A stretch of 64,000 nt of DNA from Pseudomonadota bacterium (lineage in GTDB: Bacteria > Pseudomonadota > Gammaproteobacteria > Steroidobacterales > Steroidobacteraceae): contig JAFEDS010000010.1 in assembly GCA_018241505.1 (NCBI GenBank), positions 1-64,000 of the forward strand, written 5' to 3'. Positions 1-10,140 of this stretch are shown here, one piece after another; within the stretch, counting starts at the first letter, position 1, and each line of letters opens with the position of its first letter. The position numbers and the translations under genes are program-made. The notes under the pieces are model-generated. The model was not told where the DNA came from, did not search any database, and worked only from the letters and a program-made list of their open reading frames with translations.

Positions 1-1434
<1,434 letters not shown>

Positions 1435-1480
1435 TTCCACCGCGCCGTCTGCTGGCGCGGCCCACTGGTCCCGCAATGTC

Positions 1481-1505
1481 GCGGCCCGCTGCATCGGCGG
1501 GCCGC
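1481..1505. terminator. GC-rich hairpin between convergent katG and the LytTR regulator
   Basis: A perfect 9-bp inverted repeat, GCGGCCCGC and GCGGGCCGC, with a 7-nt loop lies between two converging genes. A smaller 7-bp hairpin (CCGCGCC/GGCGCGG, 1440-1460) precedes it. There is no strong T tract, so it may aid termination or protect 3' ends rather than act as a classical intrinsic terminator. Confidence 0.45.
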
Positions 1506-1513
1506 AGCGGCCC

Positions 1514-2212
1514 TCAAGGTATCGCGCGGCTGCGAAACAACTGCGCCTGCCGCCGCGAGATCTCCACTTCCGGCCCCCCGCGTAGCTGCACATGCAACCG
1601 CCCACCCAACCCAACTTCAACCGCCTCTATGAAATCGAGGTTGATGATCTGAGCACGGTTGGCACGGAAGAACAAATTGGGATCGAGGCGCTGCTCCAGC
1701 ACAGTCAGGGGGCGAGCCAGCAGCGGCTGCAGGCTCCCCCATGAAAGCCGCAGGTGATTGCCCTCAGCACTCAACAACCGCACTTCGCGCAGCGGTATGA
1801 ACCAGCAGCGCGAGCCATCGCGAACAAAAACCCTCTCGAGCGCCGCTGACGGCTTCGCCGCCGCGGTGCCGGATTTGACCTTGTTCAATGCCGCTGCCAG
1901 CCGCTCGGGCTCGATGGGTTTCAGCAGATAGTCGAGCGCATTCACCTCGAAGGCGCGCACCGCATGTTGATCGTAGGCGGTCGTGAAAATCACCCGCGGC
2001 GGCTCATCCAGGCGAGCCAGGAGATCGAAGCCCGAGCCGCCGGGCATCTGGATATCGAGGAACACCAACCCCGGCTCGAGTTGTTGAATGCACGCGAACG
2101 CCTCTTCTATGTTGGCAGCCTCACCCACAATTTCGACCCAGTCATGATCATGCAACAGGCGCCGCAATTCGCGCCGTGCCAACCCCTCGTCATCGACTAT
2201 GACCGCCTTCAT
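1514..2212 (-). CDS. LytTR-family response regulator (LytR/AlgR type)
   Basis: DNA-binding response regulator of 232 residues. The N-terminal receiver domain (about 1-120) has the acidic pair DD at 7-8, phosphoacceptor Asp53 in FLDIQMP, the switch Thr in FTTAYD and Lys98 in YLLKP. A LytTR DNA-binding domain fills about 128-230 (FVRDGSRCWFIP, IINLDFIEAVE). The ATG start overlaps the end of the upstream sensor kinase by 4 nt, so the two are translationally coupled and form one two-component system. The preceding beta-lactamase-family gene is probably in the same transcript. Target genes cannot be read from the sequence. Confidence 0.93.
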   Translation of the reverse strand: MKAVIVDDEGLARRELRRLLHDHDWVEIVGEAANIEEAFACIQQLEPGLVFLDIQMPGGSGFDLLARLDEPPRVIFTTAYDQHAVRAFEVNALDYLLKPIEPERLAAALNKVKSGTAAAKPSAALERVFVRDGSRCWFIPLREVRLLSAEGNHLRLSWGSLQPLLARPLTVLEQRLDPNLFFRANRAQIINLDFIEAVEVGLGGRLHVQLRGGPEVEISRRQAQLFRSRAIP

Positions 2213-3261
2213 GGATTGCCGGGGATGCGGACACGGGCGACCGCACGATCCGCCTGGGTCACATCGAGATTCAGGCTCGCTTGCGGTCCGAACAGCAGGC
2301 GCAGCCTTTCTGTCGAGTTGCGCAGGCCGATGCTGTCCGAATCGGAGTCGGGCGCGGCCGTGCGCGGCCGCGCGTTCTCGACCGTCAGAATCAGTGCGTT
2401 CGCCACTACCTCTGCCGATATCTTCAACACACCGCCTCGCGGCAACTGTGCAATGCCGTGCTTGATGGCGTTCTCAACGAGACTCTGAAGCAACATGACC
2501 GGGATCTGCCGCTCGCGTGTGGCCGGATCGATAGCGCGAACCAGGCTCAAACGCTCGCCCAGGCGCAGCGCTTCAATGGCCAGATAATCATCCACAATAG
2601 CCAGCTCCCGGTCCAACGAGACTCGCTCATCCTGGCCGGAGTTCAGCGTATAGCGAAGCGTGCGTGCGAGTTGAGTGACGGCCTGTTGCGCCTGGGAAGG
2701 GTCTTCGGCAATGAGCGCTCGCACGGTGTTCAATGCATTGAACAGAAAATGAGGATTGAGCTGCGCTTTCAACAGGCGCAGCTCGGCGAGGTGCAACGCC
2801 TCGGCCAATTGCGCCTCCCGCACCTCACCCAGCGCCTGCTCACGAAACGAGCGCAAGGACAGGTATACAGCGCCCCAGACAACCAGCAACAGTACCCAAT
2901 TGAGTGCGTGCACCAGCGGCACGATGAGCCAGCGATGATCTGCGCCAACCGTGAGGTCTGCTGTCTGCCACGGTGCCAGATTCAAGGCACTGGTGAGTAT
3001 CCCGGCGGGCAGGCTGACCACTCCACTGAACAACAATACGTGGCCCACGCGCACCAGCAGCGAGCGATTGGCAACCTCGCTGCGCCGGATCCAGACGTAC
3101 AACAGGTGAGACAACCCGATCCCGAGGACACCCAGTCCCACCGCCTGCCCAACCACCACAGCCACGGGCAGGTGCACGATCCACCGTGCAACGCCCGCAT
3201 TGATTGCGCCGAACAGAGCCCACCCTGCGATCTGGAGCCGCCAATATCGTGTAGTACTCAA
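2209..3261 (-). CDS. LytS/YehU-type membrane sensor histidine kinase
   Basis: Sensor kinase of the His_kinase (PF06580) class that partners LytTR regulators. About 140 N-terminal residues hold four likely membrane segments, followed by a coiled-coil linker (about 140-170). The phosphoacceptor motif is NPHFLFNALN with His171, and the HATPase N box is LVENAIKHGI. The start is a TTG, supported by AAGGGGG about 10 nt upstream. No upstream ATG is in frame before the stop of the preceding gene. It follows the hydrolase gene by 15 nt and overlaps the regulator by 4 nt. The stimulus is unknown. Confidence 0.92.
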   Translation of the reverse strand: MSTTRYWRLQIAGWALFGAINAGVARWIVHLPVAVVVGQAVGLGVLGIGLSHLLYVWIRRSEVANRSLLVRVGHVLLFSGVVSLPAGILTSALNLAPWQTADLTVGADHRWLIVPLVHALNWVLLLVVWGAVYLSLRSFREQALGEVREAQLAEALHLAELRLLKAQLNPHFLFNALNTVRALIAEDPSQAQQAVTQLARTLRYTLNSGQDERVSLDRELAIVDDYLAIEALRLGERLSLVRAIDPATRERQIPVMLLQSLVENAIKHGIAQLPRGGVLKISAEVVANALILTVENARPRTAAPDSDSDSIGLRNSTERLRLLFGPQASLNLDVTQADRAVARVRIPGNP

Positions 3262-3276
3262 GCCTGGGCGGCCCCC

Positions 3277-5154
3277 TTAGTAATTCAAGTTGAATGATAT
3301 TAATCCCCCAATGACCCCAATCCAGACGAGCCCCACCAATCCCGCCGCAATGAGGCCATTGCCAATGCGGGCGGGCCACGACACTGCCGACCACAACCGC
3401 CACAAACAACCGATGCCGACCGCAGCCAGGGCGACAACCACTACACCTGCAAGCTGCAGCGTTCGAATGACGGGATCGAGTGCCGCACTGTAGAAGTCTA
3501 GCTGAATGCTGAGCACCGGGGTCAGCACGATGCACCAGGCTACGAGCCAGAGCAGGTCGAACAGTGCGGCGGCGCGCAGAAGAGTCCTGAGCTTCCGGCC
3601 GTCGGAAGGGGATCGTTGATAGTGTCTGCGCACGAGAAACGAGATCGGCCACAGAATCACGGCGGCTAGCAGCACCGCGAGTGAACCCACCAGTACGGTG
3701 AGATTCAACGCCGCGGAACGGCGTGTCGGCACCAACTGCAGAACGGATGTCGGATCATCGCTTTCAACAACGGTGTTGACCCCATTGACGTTCTGCAGCG
3801 CAAGCCGGCGATGCCCGCCGACCTCCTGCCAGGTATGCGGGGCCACTTCGCGAAACTGCGCCTCGCCCGGCTCGAGGAACTTCGGTGCCGACACCGTCCC
3901 ATCCGGATTGGCACTAATCACCGTTTGTTGCAGCAGGTAGAAAATGCTCAGAAAACCGTGCTGCACCCGGCGGGAGGATTCATAGCGGCCGGCGATTTTC
4001 TGCGCATCCGCTGGGGCGGTCGGCAGGGCCACGGCTTCCTGGGCTGGCGTGCTGGCCGGAAAATAGCGGTCCATGAATTGATCGAGCACCGCTTTGCGCA
4101 GGCCATAAACGGCATCTTCGCGCCCGCGGCTGTTGAAGCTGTAGAAAATGCCGACCCCTTCCCGTGGCAACAGTTGCATTTCCGTGTGAAAGAACAACGT
4201 GTCGCCGCCATGACCGATGAGGATCCGGCCATTGCGGGTTTCGTAGAAGAATCCGTGCGCCATGGTGCTGAACCCAGGTAACCCCACTTCCGACGGGCTG
4301 TGCATGAGTTGCACGGTGTCATTTTTCAGCAGGTCCGACTGTTGTAGATGCGCAAGCATGAATCGCGCCATGTCACTCGCCGTCGTAGCCGCGCTGCCCG
4401 CGGCCGGTGTTGCTATCAGCTCATAGGGTTGGGCGGCCTGGGAAGCCGTCCGGTAACCGAGCGCGGCTTGCCCCTTGAAGCGTTCGGGCAGCGGTTGATC
4501 GAAGGTCGAATGGGCCATCCCCAGCGGGCGCAGGATGTGATTTTCGATGTAGCGGCTGTAGGGCTCGCCGCTGACCCGCTCAACGATGTAACCGGCGAGG
4601 GAAGTACCGTAGTTGGAGTATGCGGGAACCGTGCCCGTGGGAAACAACAGCGGACGCGGATGTTGTTTCAGATACACCTGCTGGGATTGCAGGCGGCTGG
4701 GATCCAGGGCAAAAATGTCCTTCAGGCCTTCCTCGAAGCCACCCCGGTGATTCATCAGATCCAACAGGGTGATGGGCTTGCCGCCGGGCGCTGAGACTTT
4801 GAAATCCAGGTAGTCATCCACATTGCGATTCAGATCGAGCTTGCCCTGCTCCACCAACTGCATGACCGCGGTCCAGGTGAACAGCTTGGACGTGGAGCCG
4901 ATCCGCGTCATGACCTTCTCGGGGTCCATGGGGATTTTTCCGGCCACATCGGCGTAACCGTAGCCCGACTGGAACAGCACCTTGCCATCCTTGACGACCA
5001 CGGCCACGGCACCGGCGATATCGCCATTAGTGAGGCCGTAATTCATCAGACCATTGAGCCAGGACTCGACGTCCGCCGCCGTGAGCTCCGCCGGTGAGGC
5101 GGGTGTCGCCGCCAGTAAAGCCGCCGCCAGTAGCGCCGAAATGCGTCCGATCAT
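3277..5154 (-). CDS. serine hydrolase of the beta-lactamase (class C/PBP4) family with C-terminal membrane domain
   Basis: Predicted periplasmic serine hydrolase. I chose the ATG at 5154 (625 residues), which has GGAG 7 nt upstream; a TTG at 5169 is the alternative. A signal peptide ends near residue 22. The catalytic motifs are S87-T-S-K90 (SxxK), Y179-S-N181 (YxN) and a GHGGD segment in the HxG/KTG position. About 150 C-terminal residues hold four membrane segments, so the catalytic domain is probably tethered to the inner membrane. Relatives include esterases, D-amino peptidases and PBP4-type proteins, so the substrate is open. Linkage to a LytS/LytR-type pair hints at a cell-envelope role, which is inference. 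Confidence 0.88.
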   Translation of the reverse strand: MIGRISALLAAALLAATPASPAELTAADVESWLNGLMNYGLTNGDIAGAVAVVVKDGKVLFQSGYGYADVAGKIPMDPEKVMTRIGSTSKLFTWTAVMQLVEQGKLDLNRNVDDYLDFKVSAPGGKPITLLDLMNHRGGFEEGLKDIFALDPSRLQSQQVYLKQHPRPLLFPTGTVPAYSNYGTSLAGYIVERVSGEPYSRYIENHILRPLGMAHSTFDQPLPERFKGQAALGYRTASQAAQPYELIATPAAGSAATTASDMARFMLAHLQQSDLLKNDTVQLMHSPSEVGLPGFSTMAHGFFYETRNGRILIGHGGDTLFFHTEMQLLPREGVGIFYSFNSRGREDAVYGLRKAVLDQFMDRYFPASTPAQEAVALPTAPADAQKIAGRYESSRRVQHGFLSIFYLLQQTVISANPDGTVSAPKFLEPGEAQFREVAPHTWQEVGGHRRLALQNVNGVNTVVESDDPTSVLQLVPTRRSAALNLTVLVGSLAVLLAAVILWPISFLVRRHYQRSPSDGRKLRTLLRAAALFDLLWLVAWCIVLTPVLSIQLDFYSAALDPVIRTLQLAGVVVVALAAVGIGCLWRLWSAVSWPARIGNGLIAAGLVGLVWIGVIGGLISFNLNY

Positions 5155-5310
5155 GCTTGTGCTCCACAATTTCAGGCCATTATGTGGCGGGGACGCGCGG
5201 TGCCCAGCCTTTCAGGACCAGCGGTTCAAAAGGCGGGGTGAACGGAAATTTAACTTGCGACGGAAGTCGCGGTCCGGATTGCTGCTGAGCGATTACCATA
5301 ATTTCTGACT

Positions 5311-7509
5311 ATGGCCTCCAGCATCGCGCTCGAAACGAGTCCCCGCCTGAAGCCCAGGCCGGGCTTCCCGGTAGCGGAGGCGCTGCTGGGCCTCGCCTTG
5401 TTTGGGGCGGCCTGGGTCTCGATCTTCCTGACACGGGTGCCCGGCGGAATTGCCTTGTTCTGGCCGGGCAGCGCCATTGCGGGTGCCGTGCTGATCCGCC
5501 TGACCCGGGTCCGCTGGATTGCCGCGGCCGTCTTCACCTTCAGCCCGCTTGCTTTGGCCAGTATCGTTGCAGCGCACCGGCCGTGGCCGGTCGCATTCGC
5601 GTTCTCGGCTGTCAATCTCCTCGAAATTGCCCTGATGGTGCTCGCCTTCCGCTTTGTCTGGCGGCGCCCTTATCCCAACATCACGATCGAGCACGCCGCC
5701 TTGATGACGGCGCTGTTCGGCATCTGGATTCCCGCCCTGGCAAGCTGCCTGGGCGGATGGTTGCTGCACCTCCTGTTTGCCCTGCCCTGGATCACCGGCA
5801 TGCAACAGTTCTGGTCATCCCACACCATCGGCGCCTGCCTGCTCGGACCGCCGATCATCCTGTTCAGTGTGAAGGGCCTGAGGCGACTTGCACGGCCGGT
5901 ATTTCTCATCGAGAACCTGTTCGCCCTGCTCATCGCCGTCGGGGGCTGCTATCTCGCCATCCGCCACGTCCGCTTCCCGTTCGTCGCCATCAGCTTGATG
6001 CTGATTGTCATTGCATTTCGCGTGGGCGGGTTCGGTGCGTCCCTGATGAGTCTCGCCATCGGGCTGATGATTACCAACTTGTGGATTGCCGGCATCCGGC
6101 CCTTCGGCTTCGAACCGACGACCGCCACCGAAGGTACCCTGTTGGGATTGCCGGTCATTGCCTTTCTCGCCACTGTGATGCCTCCCGTCGCCGTCGGCCT
6201 GGGCAGTGACGCACGCCGCGCGGCTGCCCGCGACCTGCGAGTGAGCGAACGGCGGTTTCGCGAGTCCATGGCCCACTCGCCCATCGGAATGTTGATTGCG
6301 GAAATCAGCGGGCGGTGGACTTATACCAACCTCGCGCTGCAGAAGATGCTCGGCTACAGCGAAGCGGAGCTGCGCGACATGCCGCCCGGGGGCCCGTCGA
6401 GGAACGATGACTGGAAGGAAGGCAAGGCCCGCATGGATCGCCTGCTATCGGGCGAAATCGACAACTACGACATCGCTCGCTGTTTTCGCCACAAGGACGG
6501 TCGCTGGATATGGACGCATGTTGCCGTATCGCTCACACGCGACGATGACGGCTCGCCACTGCACGTCATCGCGCAGATTGAGAGCCTCGAAGCACGCCAG
6601 CTCGCCGAGCAGAAGCTGGCAGCCGAGCGCGAACGGTTGACTACCACCCTGGGTGCGATCAGTGACGCGGTCATCACGACCGACGCCGACACTCGCATCA
6701 ACTACATCAATCCAGCCGCGCAGTCCCTGCTCGGCCTGGAGTTGGAAGCGGTGGCGAACCGAAAAGTCTACGAGGTCATTCACCTCGTCGATCCGCGGAC
6801 CTCCAAGGCGGCCGCCAATCTCATCAGCCAGGGCGTCCTGCACGGGAAGGTCCTGCGCCGCGAGCTACCCTGCCAGCTCCATCGGCCGGATGGCACGGTC
6901 TGCTGGGTCTCCGACGTGGTATCGCCCGTTGTGGATTCAACAGGTGGCGTGAGCGGCATGGTGATTGTGTTCCGCGATGCAAGCGACGAAGTGGTCCGCA
7001 GCCGCGACCTGCAACATCGGGCCATGCACGATTCATTGACGGGACTCAGCAACCGAATCGAGTTCCACGAGCGCTTGCGTGAGACCTTCCTGAAATCGCA
7101 TCACCTGAACCGGCCCGCTGCCGTCATCGCCATCGATCTCGACCGATTCAAAGCGGTGAATGACACCGGCGGCCATGCGGCCGGCGATGCCATTCTTCGT
7201 AAGGTGGCCGACGCGTGTCGCGGTGCGGTCCGCAATACCGACACCGTGGCACGGCTGGGCGGCGACGAGTTTGCCGTCATCCTCGACAACTGTGGCGCAC
7301 CCAATGCCAAGCAGATTGCACGTCAGCTTCTGCAGGTGCTCAATCCGCTGGCCACGGAGTGGGAAGGCCAGACCTACTCGGTCAATGCCAGTCTCGGGCT
7401 CGCCCTCATCTCGGCGCAGATGAGCGACGCGCAGGCGTGGCTGGACGACGCCGACAAGGCCTGTTACCAGGCGAAGAAGAGCGGCCGCGGCCAGTTGATG
7501 TTTGCCTGA
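5311..7509 (+). CDS. MASE1-PAS-PAS-GGDEF diguanylate cyclase
   Basis: Membrane sensor that should make cyclic di-GMP from two GTP. The 732 residues run in order: eight or so hydrophobic helices of a MASE1 sensor (about 15-300), a PAS domain (about 308-425), a second PAS (about 440-550) and a GGDEF domain (about 560-732). The active-site motif GGDEF is intact at about 650-655. The product-inhibition I-site RNTD lies five residues before it, so both catalysis and feedback inhibition are expected. There is no EAL domain. It stands alone, divergent from the hydrolase gene. Confidence 0.93.
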   Translation: MASSIALETSPRLKPRPGFPVAEALLGLALFGAAWVSIFLTRVPGGIALFWPGSAIAGAVLIRLTRVRWIAAAVFTFSPLALASIVAAHRPWPVAFAFSAVNLLEIALMVLAFRFVWRRPYPNITIEHAALMTALFGIWIPALASCLGGWLLHLLFALPWITGMQQFWSSHTIGACLLGPPIILFSVKGLRRLARPVFLIENLFALLIAVGGCYLAIRHVRFPFVAISLMLIVIAFRVGGFGASLMSLAIGLMITNLWIAGIRPFGFEPTTATEGTLLGLPVIAFLATVMPPVAVGLGSDARRAAARDLRVSERRFRESMAHSPIGMLIAEISGRWTYTNLALQKMLGYSEAELRDMPPGGPSRNDDWKEGKARMDRLLSGEIDNYDIARCFRHKDGRWIWTHVAVSLTRDDDGSPLHVIAQIESLEARQLAEQKLAAERERLTTTLGAISDAVITTDADTRINYINPAAQSLLGLELEAVANRKVYEVIHLVDPRTSKAAANLISQGVLHGKVLRRELPCQLHRPDGTVCWVSDVVSPVVDSTGGVSGMVIVFRDASDEVVRSRDLQHRAMHDSLTGLSNRIEFHERLRETFLKSHHLNRPAAVIAIDLDRFKAVNDTGGHAAGDAILRKVADACRGAVRNTDTVARLGGDEFAVILDNCGAPNAKQIARQLLQVLNPLATEWEGQTYSVNASLGLALISAQMSDAQAWLDDADKACYQAKKSGRGQLMFA

Positions 7510-7555
7510 AATTGTCTGGCGTGACGGGGGACGTCCGCGCTGCCACGCAACAGGC

Positions 7556-7978
7556 TCAGAAGGGCCAGTAGTTGTTCGCCAACTTGCGAGCGCGCCGCAC
7601 ATACGGCCGCGTGTAGCGTACAGCCCGCCGGCCATATTCCGCCGCCCGACCACTCAGATCGGATTCGGGAATGAAGTTGGCGGCAATCAAGGCCGCGGCG
7701 CAGCCAACGGCCATTCCCGCAACCGCACCCGTAGCAACGGCGCTCCACGGGTGATCTTCAACGACCTCCCGCACGTAACCCGTCGTCGCGGCGGCGGATT
7801 TTCGCCATTGCTCGATTCGCGGCTCCAGTGTGTCGAGACTCGCCGAGATCCGCTCGCGCAGGGCGGTCGTGGCCTCAACCCCCTCCTCATTGAGCGCATC
7901 CAGTAACAGGCGCATCCGGATCAGGAATTCTTCGATCGATGCCCCGGCGCGGCCGGAGCCATTCATTGCGGTTTTCAT
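7556..7978 (-). CDS. DUF883/ElaB-YqjD-like membrane-anchored protein
   Basis: A 140-residue protein with a long amphipathic helical N-terminal part (about 15-75, heptad-like, charged). A single glycine/alanine-rich membrane segment follows (VATGAVAGMAVGCAAALIAANF, split here as VATGAVAGMAV and GCAAALIAANF, about 85-108), then an Arg/Tyr-rich tail. This architecture is that of the ElaB/YqjD/DUF883 family, whose E. coli members tether inactive ribosomes to the inner membrane in stationary phase. The tail is longer than usual for that family. Function here is by family only. Confidence 0.7.
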   Translation of the reverse strand: MKTAMNGSGRAGASIEEFLIRMRLLLDALNEEGVEATTALRERISASLDTLEPRIEQWRKSAAATTGYVREVVEDHPWSAVATGAVAGMAVGCAAALIAANFIPESDLSGRAAEYGRRAVRYTRPYVRRARKLANNYWPF

Positions 7979-8092
7979 GATCGAGAAACGCCCCTTGGCA
8001 GCGGCGGTTCCTGCGCTTTTTACCTTTGAACGGCCGGTCGGCTAAGCTTGGCCGCCCACACCGGCGAACCCTGTCCGCAAGCGGGAGAAATC

Positions 8093-8503
8093 ATGGCGGC
8101 AAGACTGTGGCTACGGATTTCGGCACTGATCGCAACCCTCTTCGCCTTAGGGCATACCCTTGGCAGCCGTAAAGACTGGTCGCCCCAAGGCGACAACCCG
8201 GTGCTGCAGCAGATGAGGGACGTACATTTCAATGTCATGGGCGTGAGTCGAAGCTACTTCGATTTCTATATGGCCTTCGGGTACTCCCTCTCAGTGTTCA
8301 TGTTCATGCAAGCCATTCTGCTGTGGCAGCTCAGCGGACTCGTCGTCACGGATGCCGCGCGTACCCGTCCGATGCTGGCCGTCATTACCGCTGCCGCGGT
8401 GCTAATGGGAATCATCTCGTGGCTACTGCTCTTTCCAGTGCCCGCTTACTTCTCCCTCGTGCTGATTGCATGCCTGGTGGTGGCACTGCTAAAAGCCCGG
8501 TAA
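8093..8503 (+). CDS. small four-helix integral membrane protein, function unknown
   Basis: 136 residues from the ATG at 8093, which has GGGAGA 5 nt upstream; a TTG at 8048 would add 15 unlikely residues. Hydrophobic segments lie at about 5-22, 58-80, 90-112 and 115-133, with a conserved-looking loop between the first two (GHTLGSRKDWSP, FNVMGVSRSYFDFYMAFG). It resembles the LIC_13387-like family of small membrane proteins of unknown role. It is 21 nt upstream of the next gene and may be cotranscribed with it. Confidence 0.7.
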   Translation: MAARLWLRISALIATLFALGHTLGSRKDWSPQGDNPVLQQMRDVHFNVMGVSRSYFDFYMAFGYSLSVFMFMQAILLWQLSGLVVTDAARTRPMLAVITAAAVLMGIISWLLLFPVPAYFSLVLIACLVVALLKAR

Positions 8504-8524
8504 TGGTTGAATAGAGGTTGGATC

Positions 8525-9100
8525 ATGCGCGCACGACTGTTCGTTATTCTGCTGACCGCTGCCCTCGCCGTACAGGCGAAACCCACCTTGCTCGAGCACG
8601 TACCCCTGAAGTGGCGGCCAACCTCGGACCTGAAGCTGGGAACCGTGGAAATGGCCGCGACACCCATTCAGCTCGAGACCTTCGAGGACGCGCGCGCGAA
8701 CAAGGAGGCCATCGGCGAGAATCGCGAGGACGATGTGCCCAAACCCGTTACAACGACCGATGACGTGGGCGCGTTCGTGAGCCGGCACATGCGCGAGCTG
8801 CTCGACAAGGGCGGCCTGAAAACCGTCGACAGCGGCGGCACCGTGACCATCAAGGGCGAAGTCAAACAATTCTTCGTCAGGGAAACCAGCACCTATCAAT
8901 CAACATTGGCCGTGCACTTGACGGTCGTCGGCCGTGACGGCCAGACTCTTTGGAGCGGAATGGCGGCAGGCGATGCAACACGCTTCGGGCGCTCGTACAA
9001 GCTGGAGAACTACTACGAGGTACTGTCCGATGCGTTGGTCAACACCGTGAGCTCGATGTTGCAGAGCGCCGAATTTCAGAAGGCCCTGAACGGGCGCTGA
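8525..9100 (+). CDS. exported protein, YajG/LptE-like fold suspected, function unknown
   Basis: 191 residues from the ATG at 8525, with GAGG 8 nt upstream; a TTG at 8507 is less likely. An N-terminal signal peptide ends near VQAK, without a lipobox Cys. The remaining alternating hydrophobic pattern (TVTIKGEVKQFFV, LAVHLTVVGRDGQTLWSG, then a C-terminal helix) resembles periplasmic lipoprotein-like domains of the YajG/LptE kind. I do not recognise a specific function. Expression with the preceding membrane protein is plausible. Confidence 0.65.
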   Translation: MRARLFVILLTAALAVQAKPTLLEHVPLKWRPTSDLKLGTVEMAATPIQLETFEDARANKEAIGENREDDVPKPVTTTDDVGAFVSRHMRELLDKGGLKTVDSGGTVTIKGEVKQFFVRETSTYQSTLAVHLTVVGRDGQTLWSGMAAGDATRFGRSYKLENYYEVLSDALVNTVSSMLQSAEFQKALNGR

Positions 9101-9172
9101 ACGAGGCTCGTGCTGCCCAATCGGCATGACTCTTGCTCCCGCCGCAAGGAGCGGATCATAAAGGGAAACCAG

Positions 9173-10057
9173 ATGCCCGAGGCCACGGCGACCAGGCCGC
9201 GCATTCTCTTCGTCGAGGATGAGGTTACGGTACGCGATCACTTGGCGCGGAAGCTGTCCGACGAGTATGTTGTGGACACGGCTGATAACGGTAACGAGGC
9301 GCTTCTGGCGGTCATCCGTGCCAAGCCTGCCCTGGTGGTGTCCGACATTGTCATGCCCGATATGGATGGGGTGGAATTGCTCAAAACCCTGCGCGACAGC
9401 CCGGGCACGCGCGCCATTCCTGTATTGTTGATTTCCGGCCGCGCCGCGGACGAATACCGCATCGAAGGCTTCGACAAGGGCGCCGATGGCTTTCTCGCCA
9501 AGCCCTATACGGAACGTGAGTTGCGCGCCCTGATCGGCTCGATGTTGCGTGCGGCGAAGTTGCGCGCCGATACCGCCGGCCGCGAGGCCCGCGACCGGGC
9601 CGAACAGAGCGCCCTCACCGAACGGGTGACACTGTTCGAAAAGATGACAGGTGGCTTCTACACACTCGACCGGCAGTGGCGCCTCACGTATGTCAATCAA
9701 CATGCGCTGGAATTCTTCGGCACACCCCAGGCGGACCTGGTGGGAAGCAATTTCTGGGAGCTGTATCCTGAAACGCGGGGCTCATTGCTCGAGGCACAGT
9801 TCCGGCGCGCCGTGCAGGAACCCTGCTCAGTGTGGTTTGAGATGCTCGCGCTCCCGGTCAACCGCTGGATTGAAGTGCATGCCAATCCCACGACGCGCGG
9901 TCTCGCTGTCAATTTTCGCGATCTCCATGAACGCAAGGCGCGGGAAATCCAGCTTCTCGCCGAGTTGACACGGGAGGCCCGCAACCCACAGCTCGCCCCC
10001 GAGCGGCTGCAGCAATTGATCGAAGATCTGCAGCGCACTCTTTTGCCGGAGCGCTAG
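9173..10057 (+). CDS. response regulator with REC and PAS domains
   Basis: 294 residues from the ATG at 9173 (AAGGGA 6 nt upstream); the longer GTG frame from 9110 lacks a site. The receiver domain (about 10-125) has the acidic pair ED, phosphoacceptor Asp in VVSDIVMPDMDG and Lys in FLAKPYTERE. A PAS domain follows (about 150-255: GGFYTLDRQWRLTYVNQHALEF, shown in part as RQWRLTYVNQ). The C-terminal 40 residues are helical with no recognisable output domain. It may feed an unlinked kinase or phosphatase. No cognate kinase is adjacent. Confidence 0.87.
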   Translation: MPEATATRPRILFVEDEVTVRDHLARKLSDEYVVDTADNGNEALLAVIRAKPALVVSDIVMPDMDGVELLKTLRDSPGTRAIPVLLISGRAADEYRIEGFDKGADGFLAKPYTERELRALIGSMLRAAKLRADTAGREARDRAEQSALTERVTLFEKMTGGFYTLDRQWRLTYVNQHALEFFGTPQADLVGSNFWELYPETRGSLLEAQFRRAVQEPCSVWFEMLALPVNRWIEVHANPTTRGLAVNFRDLHERKAREIQLLAELTREARNPQLAPERLQQLIEDLQRTLLPER

Positions 10058-10140
10058 CCAGCTCGTAGTAGCGCCGCGGACGCAGACGCAGCCTTGTGCG
10101 GTGCTACAATGTTGCTCCGTGCCATCAGAAGGCGGGTCGC